This document shows positions 8,588 to 18,547 of a stretch of 64,000 nt of DNA, piece by piece. Origin of the DNA: JAAFHB01 sp963675995 (GTDB lineage: Bacteria > Bacteroidota > Bacteroidia > Bacteroidales > Prolixibacteraceae). Location of the stretch: NCBI GenBank assembly GCA_963675995.2, contig CAXXIY010000002.1, positions 1,798,001-1,862,000 on the forward strand, read 5' to 3'. Every line of letters starts with the position of its first letter. Positions within the stretch are counted from its first letter, which is position 1. Under the pieces are notes generated by a model that saw nothing but the letters and a program-made list of their open reading frames with translations, was not told the DNA's origin and did no database searches. The position numbers and the translations under genes are program-made.

Positions 8588-10243
8588 ATGTTTAAGAGCA
8601 TATTTCAAATCGAACGTTCAAAGTATTCTCCAAAAATGCCAAAAGCATTAGGTGGCGCAGTTAAGGTTGTTGAAGGTGGAAAAACCGATTCTGTAGCTGA
8701 CCAGGCGGAGATCAAAAAATTGTTTCCCGGCACCTATGGTTTACCAATTATTACCTTTGAAGAGGGTACCATGGAGACAGGTTTTCCTCTGCTCAATGTT
8801 GGTGTCATCTTATCGGGTGGACAGGCGCCGGGCGGACATAATGTTATTGCAGGGTTGTTTGATGGTTTGAAAAAACTGAATCCTTCCAATAAGTTGTATG
8901 GATTTCTTGGCGGCCCGGGTGGACTGGTCGATCACCTTTACCTTGAACTCACTTCCGATATTATCGATGAATATCGCAATACAGGAGGTTTTGACATTAT
9001 CGGATCAGGTCGTACAAAACTGGAGGAGACTGCTCAGTTTGACAAAGGGATTGAGATCTGTAATAAATTGGGAATTAAAGCAATCGTAATCATTGGTGGT
9101 GACGATTCCAATACCAATGCCTGTGTATTGGCAGAGTACTATCTTGAGAAAAAAACAGGTATTCAGGTTATCGGATGCCCCAAGACGATTGATGGTGATT
9201 TAAAGAATGAGATGATTGAAGCCTCTTTTGGCTTTGATACCGCTTGCAAAACTTATTCTGAACTGATTGGCAATATCATGAGAGATGCCAATTCTGCAAA
9301 AAAATACTGGCACTTTATTAAGTTAATGGGGCGTTCTGCTTCACATATCGGACTGGAATGTGCCCTTCAGTCGAGACCAAACGTCTGTCTCATTTCGGAA
9401 GAGGTGGCCGAGAAAAAACAAACCCTCGAGGAGATTGTCAGCGAGATCACCGATGTCGTTGTTAAACGTGCGCAAAATGGTGAAACTTTTGGTGTTGCCC
9501 TAATTCCAGAGGGATTGATTGAGTTTATCCCCGAAATAAAGGTACTGATCAGTGAGCTGAACGATCTATTGGCCGAAGGTCATGCTTCAGCTGAGACATT
9601 TCAGAATCTGAGCTCTAATACCGAGAAACGAGATTTTGTTATCGATACGTTGTCAAAGGAGTCTTCAAAGGTTTATGCTTCTCTTCCCAATGGTATTGCA
9701 CGTCAGCTAACGCTTGATCGAGATCCGCACGGAAATGTTCAGGTTTCACGCATCGAAACAGAGCGTTTACTGATCGAGATGGTCGAAAAAAGGTTGGCTG
9801 AACTGCGACGCAGTGGTTTGAAAGTGAAATTCTCTGCCCAGAACCACTTCTTCGGATACGAAGGTCGTTGTGCAGCTCCATCAAATTTCGATTCCGATTA
9901 TTGCTATTCATTGGGCTTTGTTGCCTCTCTTTTGATTGCCAACGGCAAAACAGGATATATGGCCTCTATTCGTAATACCACATCTCCTGCATCTGAATGG
10001 ATTCCTGGCGGAGTCCCCATCACAATGATGATGAATATGGAGCGCCGCAGCGGTGAAATGAAACCGGTAATTCAGAAAGCACTTGTGCTGCTCGACGGAG
10101 CGCCATTCAAAGCTTTTGCTGAAAACCGGGAAGAGTGGGCTATCAAAACATCTTTTGTGTACCCCGGACCTATTCAATATTGGGGACCAACTTCTGTCTG
10201 CGACTCTACAACAAAGACACTGCAACTTGAAAAAGGGATATAA
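8588..10243 (+). CDS. pfp: Pyrophosphate--fructose-6-phosphate 1-phosphotransferase
   Basis: A cytosolic glycolytic enzyme converting fructose 6-phosphate and PPi to fructose 1,6-bisphosphate and phosphate, reversibly. At 551 aa it has the length of the long plant/Bacteroides-type PFP. Motifs: GGQAPGGHNVIAGL for phosphate binding, GGDDSNTNA with the second Asp that marks PPi rather than ATP use, and the catalytic PKTIDGD. I prefer ATG 8588 (MFKSIFQIER) to an in-frame GTG at 8564, because family members begin only a few residues before the conserved SKYSPKMPKAL segment. It is a single gene closed by a clear terminator. Confidence 0.95.
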   Translation: MFKSIFQIERSKYSPKMPKALGGAVKVVEGGKTDSVADQAEIKKLFPGTYGLPIITFEEGTMETGFPLLNVGVILSGGQAPGGHNVIAGLFDGLKKLNPSNKLYGFLGGPGGLVDHLYLELTSDIIDEYRNTGGFDIIGSGRTKLEETAQFDKGIEICNKLGIKAIVIIGGDDSNTNACVLAEYYLEKKTGIQVIGCPKTIDGDLKNEMIEASFGFDTACKTYSELIGNIMRDANSAKKYWHFIKLMGRSASHIGLECALQSRPNVCLISEEVAEKKQTLEEIVSEITDVVVKRAQNGETFGVALIPEGLIEFIPEIKVLISELNDLLAEGHASAETFQNLSSNTEKRDFVIDTLSKESSKVYASLPNGIARQLTLDRDPHGNVQVSRIETERLLIEMVEKRLAELRRSGLKVKFSAQNHFFGYEGRCAAPSNFDSDYCYSLGFVASLLIANGKTGYMASIRNTTSPASEWIPGGVPITMMMNMERRSGEMKPVIQKALVLLDGAPFKAFAENREEWAIKTSFVYPGPIQYWGPTSVCDSTTKTLQLEKGI

Positions 10244-10306
10244 TCAGGCAATTAAAGCAAAAAAAGAACATATCTACGATTGCAAAATTTTTAATCAAAA
10301 AAGATG

Positions 10307-10333
10307 ACCCCTGGAAACAGGGGTTATTTTTTT
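10307..10333 (+). terminator. Rho-independent terminator of pfp
   Basis: Stem ACCCCTG / CAGGGGT around a GAAA tetraloop (10307-10324), followed by a T-rich tract. It lies 63 bp after the pfp stop codon. Confidence 0.85.
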
Positions 10334-10373
10334 GGGGGATATGGGAGATTGAATTTAGGTAATCGAAAACCTT

Positions 10374-11075
10374 TTACTGATTGATCAGATTGACCGTATG
10401 GCATGCAACCACCGCTGCTGTTTCGGTTCTAAGACGTGAATCACCCAGTGATATGGGGATAAAACCTTCCTCTGTGGCCAATCCAACTTCCTCGTTAGAG
10501 AAATCCCCCTCGGGTCCTATGAGTATTAACACCTCTTTCCCCTTGATTACTGCATCGCGCAATAAAATTTTTTCCCCGTCATTGCAATGAGCAATAAACT
10601 TTTGACCAGTAAAAGGGGATTTCACAACATTTTTAAATGACTGTAATGGTTGAAGTACTGGAAGATATGCCTTAATTGATTGTTTGATTGCTGATATCAT
10701 CACCTTCTCCAACCTTTCGGGTTTAATCTCTTTCCGTTCCGAGTATCGGCTGATCAGCGGTATAATTTCATCAATCCCAATTTCTGTCGCTTTTTCGAGG
10801 AACCACTCATAACGGTCAATATTTTTGGTGGGTGAAACAGCAATAGTGAGCCGGAAATCCCTCTTCCCGAAATTATTTTTCTGGTCCGTGACCTTTAACA
10901 TGCAAGCCTTGGGATGTGCAACCACTATTATTGCTTCGCAGAACTTCCCTTTGCCATCAATCAAAAAAAGTGGATCTCCCTCGGTGAGCCTTAGCACTCT
11001 TACACAATGCTTCGATTCCTCTTCACTTAAGTGATAGGTATCACTCTGAAGATCAGGAGTATAAAATAGATGCAT
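10374..11075 (-). CDS. rsmE: 16S rRNA m3U1498 methyltransferase RsmE
   Basis: A SPOUT-class methyltransferase of 233 aa that methylates N3 of U1498 in 16S rRNA using S-adenosylmethionine. An N-terminal PUA-like part carries EESKHCVRVLRLTEGD. The C-terminal knot has LIGPEGDFSNEE and LGDSRLRTETAA, which form the cofactor pocket in this family. It starts 35 bp after the acyl-CoA ligase on the same strand, so the two are probably co-transcribed. Confidence 0.94.
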   Translation of the reverse strand: MHLFYTPDLQSDTYHLSEEESKHCVRVLRLTEGDPLFLIDGKGKFCEAIIVVAHPKACMLKVTDQKNNFGKRDFRLTIAVSPTKNIDRYEWFLEKATEIGIDEIIPLISRYSERKEIKPERLEKVMISAIKQSIKAYLPVLQPLQSFKNVVKSPFTGQKFIAHCNDGEKILLRDAVIKGKEVLILIGPEGDFSNEEVGLATEEGFIPISLGDSRLRTETAAVVACHTVNLINQ

Positions 11076-11110
11076 TCCGGATATTTAGTTATTCATTATC
11101 AATTGGGGTT

Positions 11111-12748
11111 TCACGAATATAGAAACCTTTTTATTTTCTGAGTGGGTGTTCTTTCAAATGGCTCATATTGAACCTGCACAAGTTGTACCTGGGAAAATTT
11201 ATTGACTTGTGAATTGACATATTCCTGTAACTCAGCCAAAAGTTCATCAAGCTTCTCAGAGTAAAGGTCTGCCTGATCGCGAAATAAATGATACTTCGCT
11301 TCAAGCTCTTCAATATTGAGTAAAACAAGTGCTACAAGTTTACCTTTACGTTCAATGACCAGTGATTCAACTACGTGCCTGAAATTATTAATCACAGATT
11401 CGATCTCTTCAGGATAAATATTTTCTCCGGAAGCGCTCACAATCATATTTTTTGATCTTCCTTTAAAAACCAGATACCCTTGTTTGTCAAAGAGTGCAAG
11501 ATCACCCGTTTTAAACCATCCATCATCGGTAATTACCTCTTTGGTTAATTCAGGTTCCTTATAATACCCTTTCATTACATTAGGACCTTTGACCCAAATC
11601 TCACCCTGACCAGTTTTTGGATCAGGTTGATTGATCTTCATTGCGACCCCGGGCATTGCCGGTCCGATGGTCTGTAGACGTGTTATTCCGGGAGAGGTGC
11701 CGGCGAGGAGAGGAGCAGTTTCGGTTAATCCGTAACCAATGCAATATGGAAATTTTGCCTCACGTAAAAATTGTTCAACCTGTCCGCTAAGTTTGGCCCC
11801 CCCGATTCCAAAGAAGTGGAGCTTTCCGCCGAAAGTGTTCATCAGTTTTTTCCCTGCCAGGCGGTTCAATAGTATTCTAAACGGCTTCACCCGATAAAGC
11901 AGACTAACCAACAGATGATCGTTGAATTTGGGAGCAATCTGCTTCCTGTAAATTTTTTCGATGATCAGGGGAACAGATAGAATGACAGTAGGTTTCACAG
12001 TTTGCAAGGCCGGTATCAGCACTGCTGCGGTTGGTAATTTTTTCAGGTAATGCACCGATGCGCCATACATCACTGGTAGAATGAGTCCCAGCGTATTCTC
12101 ATAGGTATGCGACAAGGGGAGTATTGAAAGGAAACGATCGTCGATCCTTACTACCTGGATTATCCCTCCGTGTTCTGCATCCCAAACGATATTTTTATGG
12201 GTGAGCATCACCCCTTTAGATTTACCAGTTGTTCCTGAAGTGTAGATAATGGATGCCAGATCATCCTCCTCCACCTGATCGAAAGATATTAGGGCTGGAT
12301 CAACAATTGCTGCAGATAATTCAGGACCAGAAATTTTATCAAAATTTTCAATCCGGATCACAGTCATTGACGAATTATTAACAAACTGCCCTATTTTTGA
12401 AAGGAGGTTCTCCGAAACAAAGATCACCTTTGATTCCGAATGAAGGATAATATTGGAGATTTCGGAGGTTGAAAAATCGGGAAGGATTGGAACAGCAATA
12501 GCCCCTGTAACAGAAACAGCAAAATAGGCAATTGCCCAATTGGGCATATTCGTACTCAGGATAGCCACTTTGTCACCTTTGGCAATTCCCATACGCATCA
12601 TTAGTACAACAACCTCCCTGATCTCCTGTTCGAGCTGACTATAAAGGCGATTATTATCACCGGCAAAAACAAGCGATTGTTGTGTGCCATATTTACTGAA
12701 GCTATTCTTCAGCATTGCTGGAATTGTATATTTTCTTTGTTCTCCCAT
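11111..12748 (-). CDS. AMP-dependent acyl-CoA synthetase / long-chain fatty acid ligase
   Basis: An ANL-superfamily enzyme of 545 aa that activates a carboxylic acid, probably a fatty acid, to the acyl-AMP and then to the CoA thioester. Motifs: P-loop YTSGTTGKSKGVMLTH, the GYGLTETAP segment, the TGDLALFD hinge, and GRSKNMIVSASGENIYPEE near the C-terminal domain. The start is ATG at 12746-12748, 20 bp downstream of a good -7 promoter element. It is likely co-transcribed with rsmE. The acyl-chain specificity cannot be read from sequence. Confidence 0.9.
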   Translation of the reverse strand: MGEQRKYTIPAMLKNSFSKYGTQQSLVFAGDNNRLYSQLEQEIREVVVLMMRMGIAKGDKVAILSTNMPNWAIAYFAVSVTGAIAVPILPDFSTSEISNIILHSESKVIFVSENLLSKIGQFVNNSSMTVIRIENFDKISGPELSAAIVDPALISFDQVEEDDLASIIYTSGTTGKSKGVMLTHKNIVWDAEHGGIIQVVRIDDRFLSILPLSHTYENTLGLILPVMYGASVHYLKKLPTAAVLIPALQTVKPTVILSVPLIIEKIYRKQIAPKFNDHLLVSLLYRVKPFRILLNRLAGKKLMNTFGGKLHFFGIGGAKLSGQVEQFLREAKFPYCIGYGLTETAPLLAGTSPGITRLQTIGPAMPGVAMKINQPDPKTGQGEIWVKGPNVMKGYYKEPELTKEVITDDGWFKTGDLALFDKQGYLVFKGRSKNMIVSASGENIYPEEIESVINNFRHVVESLVIERKGKLVALVLLNIEELEAKYHLFRDQADLYSEKLDELLAELQEYVNSQVNKFSQVQLVQVQYEPFERTPTQKIKRFLYS

Positions 12749-12767
12749 GAATCACCTTTTTATAAAG

Positions 12768-12802
12768 CAAAGGTAAAGAATCCTTCTGATAAACGGTTAC
12801 AA
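12768..12802 (-). promoter_or_regulatory. Bacteroidota-type promoter for the acyl-CoA ligase operon
   Basis: On the minus strand TACCTTTG (12775-12768) matches the TAnnTTTG -7 consensus. A TTG lies about 24 bp upstream (12802-12800). It precedes the ATG at 12748 at a normal distance. Confidence 0.5.
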
Positions 12803-13308
12803 TCGGTTACTGTTGCACAACAGGTTCACAACCGCAGTGATTTAATCAAAATGATCGGAATGAGATAATGTACTAAATTAAATATCTTATTTCGCTCTTT
12901 TCCAATCCATTCTCCTCCTTTGGCGGTTACTGGGCATAGCTGAAGTAAGGAATTAGGAGAGATCAGGAAAGACAAAATCAAGAATAACTACTTCCTATTG
13001 GGCAATATTTGAGACAAATTCTTACCCTGAAAAGGGGCAACCCTAATTAAAAAGTTACATTTGAATTTTTATGCAATTTTTTTTTCGAATTTAGCAAATG
13101 ATTGAATATAATTACTGACTTTTGCGATAACCCTCGGAGAAGGAAAACCTTTGATCGTTTTTTGAAACTCTTAAATCGAAGTACTTTTAAAATAATTAAC
13201 TTTTGCCCTGTCGTAGTTGATTGCATAAGGAACAGTTAAACAACGTAGTTCAATTTAAATATTTTAGTCTGATTAAACAATGACTTTGAAGAAATTTTAC
13301 CCATTACT
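12803..13308. other. Intergenic region without a recognisable gene
   Basis: AT-rich sequence between two divergent genes. I see no ORF, tRNA or strong hairpin. Two near-consensus -7 elements, GACTTTTGC and AACTTTTGC (around 13115-13215), could drive the downstream sensor kinase. Confidence 0.4.
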
Positions 13309-14877
13309 ATGACTGAGCAGGAAAAACAAATAGAAGGACTTAATAAGGAGTTACAACAATCTCAGTTAATGTATGATTCATTAAAAGAATTATACGATAG
13401 GGATATTGCTGACCACAAACTGACAGTTAGTTTACTGGCCCAGACCAAAGCGAATTACGAATCCTATTTTAATACCATTGACGATTTCCTTTTCGTGCTT
13501 GATGAAAGGGGAAACATCATCCATACCAATTCCACCGTTACCAGCCGGCTCGGTTATACCAGTGATGAACTTTATGGTACATCTGTGCTGATGATTCACC
13601 CACCCGACCGACGTGCTGAAGCAGGCAGAATTGTTGGCGAAATGTTGCAAGGGCTGGCAGAGTTCTGCCCCGTACCTATTCTTACAAAATCAGGAGTGCA
13701 AATACCTGTTGAAACAAAGGTTTCTACGGGTTTTTGGGATGGCAAACCTGTAATTTTTGGGGTTACCAAGGATATTTCAAAAGTCAAATTATCAGAAGAG
13801 AAGTTCTCAAAATTATTTCATATTAATCCTTCCGCATGTGGGTTAAGTGATTTGGACGACTTTACATATGTTGAAGTAAATGAGGCATTTTACAATTTAT
13901 TTGGATTTAAAAAGGGTGAAGTTATAGGGAAAACGGCTTACGAATTAGGTATTATGACCCCTGAGGCAAAAGAAACAATCTTACGTAAAGCCGATGAAAA
14001 TGGAAATGTTACCAATGTACTGGCCAATTTAAGAGCCTCTGATGGAGATATTAAGGTGGTGCTGTTATCATCAGAAAATATTTTTGTGCAGGATAGAAAG
14101 TACCGTTTTACAGTTGTACACGATATCACCGAACACAAAAAGGCGGAGGAGGAGATCAGACTCAAAAACGAAGAACTTGTTAAGAGCAATGCCGAAAAGG
14201 ACAGATTCTTCTCCATTATTGCCCACGATCTGCGAAGTCCGTTTAATGGATTTTTGGGATTAACCCAAATTCTGGCAGAGGATCTATCCAATTTAACAAT
14301 GGATGAAATTCATCGTTTTGCAACCGATCTAAGTAAATCGGCCGCAAACCTTTTCCGATTGCTAAACAACCTTTTGGATTGGTCACAAATTCAAAAAGGA
14401 TTAATTCCATTTGTTCCGAAAGTGACCGGATTGCGTTTTTTAGTAGATGAAAGCTTATCCATGTTATTGGAATCGGCTAAATCGAAGAAAATCGAAATTG
14501 TTCTCGATATTCGGGAGGATATGGAGGTATATGTTGATATAAATATGATGCAGACCATATTTCGCAATCTTATTTCAAACGCAATTAAATTTACACCCAA
14601 AGGGGGAAAAATTGTTCTTGCTGCAAAGACGATTCCTGATGGCTCCGTCGAAATCTCTTTTAGTGATACTGGTATCGGATTGTGTCAGAATATGATTGAT
14701 CATCTGTTCCGGCTCGATGGTCGGACAAATCGCCGGGGGACAGAAGGCGAACCCAGCACCGGACTTGGGTTGATCCTCTGCAAAGAATTTATAGAGAAGC
14801 ATAAAGGGCAAATACGCGTGGAGAGTTCATTGGGAATCGGCTCAACTTTTTATTGCACCTTACCCCTTAAGAAATAA
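13309..14877 (+). CDS. PAS sensor histidine kinase
   Basis: A protein of 522 aa. An N-terminal coiled coil (1-40) is followed by two PAS/PAC domains (about 48-160 and 165-285, with FGVTKDISKVKLSEEKF between them), HisKA with His306 in IIAHDLRSPFNG, and HATPase_c with RNLISNAIKFTPKGG and the G-box STGLGLILC. No membrane helix or receiver is visible. The PAS half is homologous to the gene at 1-1721 and the kinase half to 4046-7630, so it looks like a recombinant of the two. It lies 300 bp upstream of the peptide-export operon with no cognate regulator beside it. A sensory role for that operon is possible but unproven. Confidence 0.92.
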   Translation: MTEQEKQIEGLNKELQQSQLMYDSLKELYDRDIADHKLTVSLLAQTKANYESYFNTIDDFLFVLDERGNIIHTNSTVTSRLGYTSDELYGTSVLMIHPPDRRAEAGRIVGEMLQGLAEFCPVPILTKSGVQIPVETKVSTGFWDGKPVIFGVTKDISKVKLSEEKFSKLFHINPSACGLSDLDDFTYVEVNEAFYNLFGFKKGEVIGKTAYELGIMTPEAKETILRKADENGNVTNVLANLRASDGDIKVVLLSSENIFVQDRKYRFTVVHDITEHKKAEEEIRLKNEELVKSNAEKDRFFSIIAHDLRSPFNGFLGLTQILAEDLSNLTMDEIHRFATDLSKSAANLFRLLNNLLDWSQIQKGLIPFVPKVTGLRFLVDESLSMLLESAKSKKIEIVLDIREDMEVYVDINMMQTIFRNLISNAIKFTPKGGKIVLAAKTIPDGSVEISFSDTGIGLCQNMIDHLFRLDGRTNRRGTEGEPSTGLGLILCKEFIEKHKGQIRVESSLGIGSTFYCTLPLKK

Positions 14878-14913
14878 AAAGTGCCTTACATTGAGGTGTA
14901 ATGGTGACTTTTT
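14876..14913 (+). terminator. Terminator-like hairpin after the PAS kinase
   Basis: Imperfect inverted repeat beginning AAAAAGTGCC and ending GGTGACTTTTT (outer arms 14876-14882 and 14907-14913), overlapping the stop codon and ending in a T-run. The remainder of the gap to 15181 is AT-rich with nothing recognisable. Confidence 0.5.
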
Positions 14914-15180
14914 ATCCCCAAATTTTTTTTGTTGAAAAAAAGTGGTCACTAAATTGGTTTTCAGATTGTAATTTCGTATCTTAGATAGGTTGAAATCCTG
15001 AAATTTATGATGTGTCTTCATCTGTCATTTAATCAATGTGTTAGTTATTTGTTTGCTTGTTCTATTAGCTGGATTTTCTTAATCAATTGTTCTTTCGTAA
15101 AGGTTTTTTGGTTCCATTGAAAGGGTGAAATTCGTTGAGTTTCTGAATTTTTCCTATTTGGTAAGTATTGTGGTCTGAAA

Positions 15181-16356
15181 ATGAGTATTACTAAATTTAA
15201 GGTAATGAAACAGCTTTTCCCACAAGAAATAATTCAAAACAGTGCCGAAAATTATTTTATACAGCATAATACAACCAGCAGAGCAATATATCTTACCTTT
15301 CTGCTAATCCTAATAATCTTTTTATTTCTACTGCCTGTCATCACCGTTGAAATTACTACCCAAAGTAATGGCATCATTCGTTCGCAGTTTGATGATAATA
15401 TTATTCAATCTGCTGTTTATGGAGAAGTTATTCGTTCCGGAATCTCAGAAAATCTGGTCGTTCGGCAAGGGGATACCCTGATTGTGATCAGTACTCAAAA
15501 GACGGAGGAGCAGATCAATTACTATAAGCTTCAGCTAAACGAAGAGAACATTCATTTAAGCGATCTTGCATTGTTACTTGAAAACGACCATTCCAAATTG
15601 GCTTCCGCCATGTTCAGACAAGAGTTAGTGGGCTTTCGTGGAAAACTGGAAGAGCAGAAGGTCAAAATGTTGCAGACAGAAAAGGAGTATCTGCTTGCAG
15701 CAAAGTTGTTTGATAAAAATGTTATTCCCAGGATGGAGTATGAAGAAAAGAAGAATAACCGTGACTATGAAATAACCCACTATAATAGCCTTTGTGAACA
15801 ACAAAAACTGGTCTGGCAAACAAGGTTGACAGAGTTGCGACAGAAGGTTGAAGGACTGAAATCAAATATCGAACAACTCCAAAGAGAGACAAAACAGTAT
15901 ATCATAACAGCACCTGTTTCCGGGACGATCACTGACTGTTCTGGCATAAAAGAAGGGAACTTTATAGTTCCAAATCAGCAAATTGCTCGTATTTCCCCCG
16001 ATGATGAATTGATGGTCGAATGTTATGTCAGTCCTGCCAACATTGGATTAATTCGTGCCGGTATGATGGTGGTTTTCCAGTTTCATTCCTTCAACTATAA
16101 TCAATGGGGTACAGGTTCGGGGAGAGTCACTCAAATATCCAATAACGTTGTTAATATAAATGACCAGCCATTCTTTAAAGTCAGGTGCACGCTTGAACAA
16201 AACGCACTGACATTGAAAAATGGTTACAAAGGTTTTTTGAAAAAAGGGATGACCCTTACGGGAAGGTTTATTCTGATCAAACGAACCTTGTTTCAGCTGT
16301 TGTACGATAAAACTGACAATTGGCTTAACCCAAAAATTTCCGGAAATGAATATTAA
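15181..16356 (+). CDS. HlyD-family membrane fusion (adaptor) protein of a peptide exporter
   Basis: A periplasmic adaptor of 391 aa that should link the inner-membrane ABC transporter encoded next to an outer-membrane channel. It has a short cytoplasmic N-terminus, one membrane helix (about 38-57), a biotinyl-lipoyl-like half, a long coiled-coil hairpin (about 110-235, rich in E, K, Q and L), and the second half with TAPVSGTITD characteristic of HlyD/EmrA proteins. Its 3' end overlaps the C39 transporter gene by 11 bp, so translation is coupled. An outer-membrane TolC-like partner is not encoded here and must come from elsewhere. Confidence 0.92.
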   Translation: MSITKFKVMKQLFPQEIIQNSAENYFIQHNTTSRAIYLTFLLILIIFLFLLPVITVEITTQSNGIIRSQFDDNIIQSAVYGEVIRSGISENLVVRQGDTLIVISTQKTEEQINYYKLQLNEENIHLSDLALLLENDHSKLASAMFRQELVGFRGKLEEQKVKMLQTEKEYLLAAKLFDKNVIPRMEYEEKKNNRDYEITHYNSLCEQQKLVWQTRLTELRQKVEGLKSNIEQLQRETKQYIITAPVSGTITDCSGIKEGNFIVPNQQIARISPDDELMVECYVSPANIGLIRAGMMVVFQFHSFNYNQWGTGSGRVTQISNNVVNINDQPFFKVRCTLEQNALTLKNGYKGFLKKGMTLTGRFILIKRTLFQLLYDKTDNWLNPKISGNEY

Positions 16357-18547
16357 AGTTAAACAACGTGATATCACCGATTGTGGCGCCGCCTGCCTGG
16401 CCTCAATCGCAGCACATTACAAATTGATTATACCGGTTTCAAGGATTAGACAAATCGCCGGAACCGATCAGAAGGGAACAAATGCCTGGGGATTGGTTAA
16501 AGCTGCCGAAAAGATGGGTTTTACAGCCAAAGGGGTTAAGGGAAATGTGGAAGCCTTAAGGGACGTTCCGTTTCCCGCCATTGCACACGTTATTGTCAAT
16601 AAAGTTTTACAGCATTATGTGGTTCTTTACCGCACAAAAGACGGCTTTGCTGAATATATGGATCCGGGAGACGGTCTGGTGCATAAGGTCAAAATTGATT
16701 TGTTCGCTCAAATGTGGACTGGGGTATTGATATTAATGGCCCCTGGTGCCGATTTTTTACCCGGCAATGATAAAATTTCAAATATTCAGCGATTCCTTTT
16801 TTTGTTAAGACCACATCGGAGTATTTTGATACAGGCACTTTTTGGGGCTGTTCTCTATACTGTTCTTGGACTTTCAACCTCCATTTATATCCAGAAAATA
16901 ACCGATTATGTGTTGATTGATCGTAATCTAAATCTGCTTAACCTGCTGAGTGTAGGAATGGTGCTCATTCTGGTTGTGCAACTTTTGATTGGTACAACAA
17001 AGACGGTATTTATCCTTAAAACCGGTCAGCAGATCGATTTGCGTCTTATTCTTGGGTATTACAAACATCTGCTTACATTACCGCAACGCTTTTTTGATAC
17101 GATGCGTGTTGGCGAAATTATTTCAAGAATTAATGATGCCGTGAAGATCAGGGCATTCATCAACGATACAGCAATATCCCTCCTTGTGAATGTTTTTATT
17201 GTTTTCTTTTCATTCGCCATGATGTTTTTATACAGTTGGAAGTTGGCATTGATCATTTTGACAGTCGTTCCGTTTTTTGTTATTATTTACTTTATTACTA
17301 ATCGTTTAAATCGCAAACGAGAGCGTAAACTTATGGAGAAAGGTGCCGAACTCGAAGCCCAACTTGTGGAATCGCTCAATTCGGTAAGGACGATTAAAGA
17401 ATTTGGTCTAGAATCACATGCAAATATGAAAACCGAATTGCGGTTTATTGAATTGCTTCGTACCGTTTATAAATCGGGCCTTAACGCCATCTTCTCGGGG
17501 ACAGGCACCGAATTCCTGAGTCATATTTATACCATTATTTTATTATGGACAGGGTGTTACTTTGTAGTTGATAATAAGATTACACCTGGGGAGCTCCTTT
17601 CGTTTTATGCAATACTTGGTTATTTTATGTCTCCTGCCGCCAGTCTGATCGGGATGAATAAACCGATTCAGAATGCACTGATCGCAGCCGACCGGCTTTT
17701 CGAGATCCTGGATCTGGAATGCGAAGAAGAGGAAAACAAGATGGATTTGCTGCCTGAAAGAGCAGGGGAGATCATATTCACCAATATTTATTTTAGTTAT
17801 GGAACACGGGCTGATATTTTTAATGATTTCAGTTTTACCATACCAAAGGGGGAGATCACTGCGGTGATAGGTGAAAGCGGGTCGGGTAAAACAACCCTTG
17901 TCGCTTTGATGCAGAAACTCTATCCTCTGAATAAAGGTGCAATCTCGATCGGTGGATTTAACATTGCTCATATCACCTCAGGTAGTCTACGAAATATTGT
18001 GGGTGTGGTTCCCCAGAAACTAGACCTTTTTGCAGGAAATATTGTGGAGAATATTGCAGTAGGCGAATATCACCCGGATATCGAGCGGCTGATTGAGATA
18101 TGCAGATCGTTAGGGATGCTCACTTTTATTGAAAAATTGCCTGGTGGACTCAACACCTGGATTGGAGAGAATGGTGCGACCCTTTCTGGTGGACAAAAGC
18201 AACGAATAGCCATCGCAAGGGCCCTCTACCGCAATCCTCAGGTCCTGGTTTTCGATGAGGCGACCTCTTCACTCGATTCAGAATCTGAGTATTTTGTGCA
18301 GGAAACTATTCATCGTTTAAAGGGGGAAGGGAAGACAATTATTATCATTGCTCATCGTCTGAGTACCATTGTAAATGCCGATAAGATTGCAGTACTCGAA
18401 AACGGAAGACTAATTGAGGAGGGGCGACACCTGCAACTTTGGGAAGCAAAAGGAAGATATTATCAGATGTGGCAAAAACAGCTTCCCCAATTTATCAATT
18501 TTAGAGCCGAAGATTTAATTACCAACTTAAACAGCATTGAAAAATGA
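16346..18547 (+). CDS. Peptidase C39-containing ABC transporter (bacteriocin-type processing exporter)
   Basis: A protein of 733 aa with three parts. The N-terminal C39 peptidase (about 1-130) has catalytic Cys13 in DITDCGAACLAS, His90 in QHYVVLY and Asp106 in YMDPGDG. A six-helix exporter membrane domain follows (about 155-430). The nucleotide-binding domain has Walker A GESGSGKTTL near 510, signature LSGGQKQR near 612, Walker B LVFDEATSSLDS near 634, and the switch His in IAHRLST. Such proteins cut substrates after a Gly-Gly leader and export the mature peptide. All catalytic residues look intact. Fitting substrates are encoded 400 bp downstream (18952-19125 and 19143-19301). The stop overlaps the next gene's ATG by 4 bp. 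Confidence 0.96.
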   Translation: MNIKVKQRDITDCGAACLASIAAHYKLIIPVSRIRQIAGTDQKGTNAWGLVKAAEKMGFTAKGVKGNVEALRDVPFPAIAHVIVNKVLQHYVVLYRTKDGFAEYMDPGDGLVHKVKIDLFAQMWTGVLILMAPGADFLPGNDKISNIQRFLFLLRPHRSILIQALFGAVLYTVLGLSTSIYIQKITDYVLIDRNLNLLNLLSVGMVLILVVQLLIGTTKTVFILKTGQQIDLRLILGYYKHLLTLPQRFFDTMRVGEIISRINDAVKIRAFINDTAISLLVNVFIVFFSFAMMFLYSWKLALIILTVVPFFVIIYFITNRLNRKRERKLMEKGAELEAQLVESLNSVRTIKEFGLESHANMKTELRFIELLRTVYKSGLNAIFSGTGTEFLSHIYTIILLWTGCYFVVDNKITPGELLSFYAILGYFMSPAASLIGMNKPIQNALIAADRLFEILDLECEEEENKMDLLPERAGEIIFTNIYFSYGTRADIFNDFSFTIPKGEITAVIGESGSGKTTLVALMQKLYPLNKGAISIGGFNIAHITSGSLRNIVGVVPQKLDLFAGNIVENIAVGEYHPDIERLIEICRSLGMLTFIEKLPGGLNTWIGENGATLSGGQKQRIAIARALYRNPQVLVFDEATSSLDSESEYFVQETIHRLKGEGKTIIIIAHRLSTIVNADKIAVLENGRLIEEGRHLQLWEAKGRYYQMWQKQLPQFINFRAEDLITNLNSIEK

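Noticed and set aside
16689..17971. Several minus-strand frames inside the C39 transporter gene
   Set aside because: They are antisense shadows of a clear, fully motif-supported gene.
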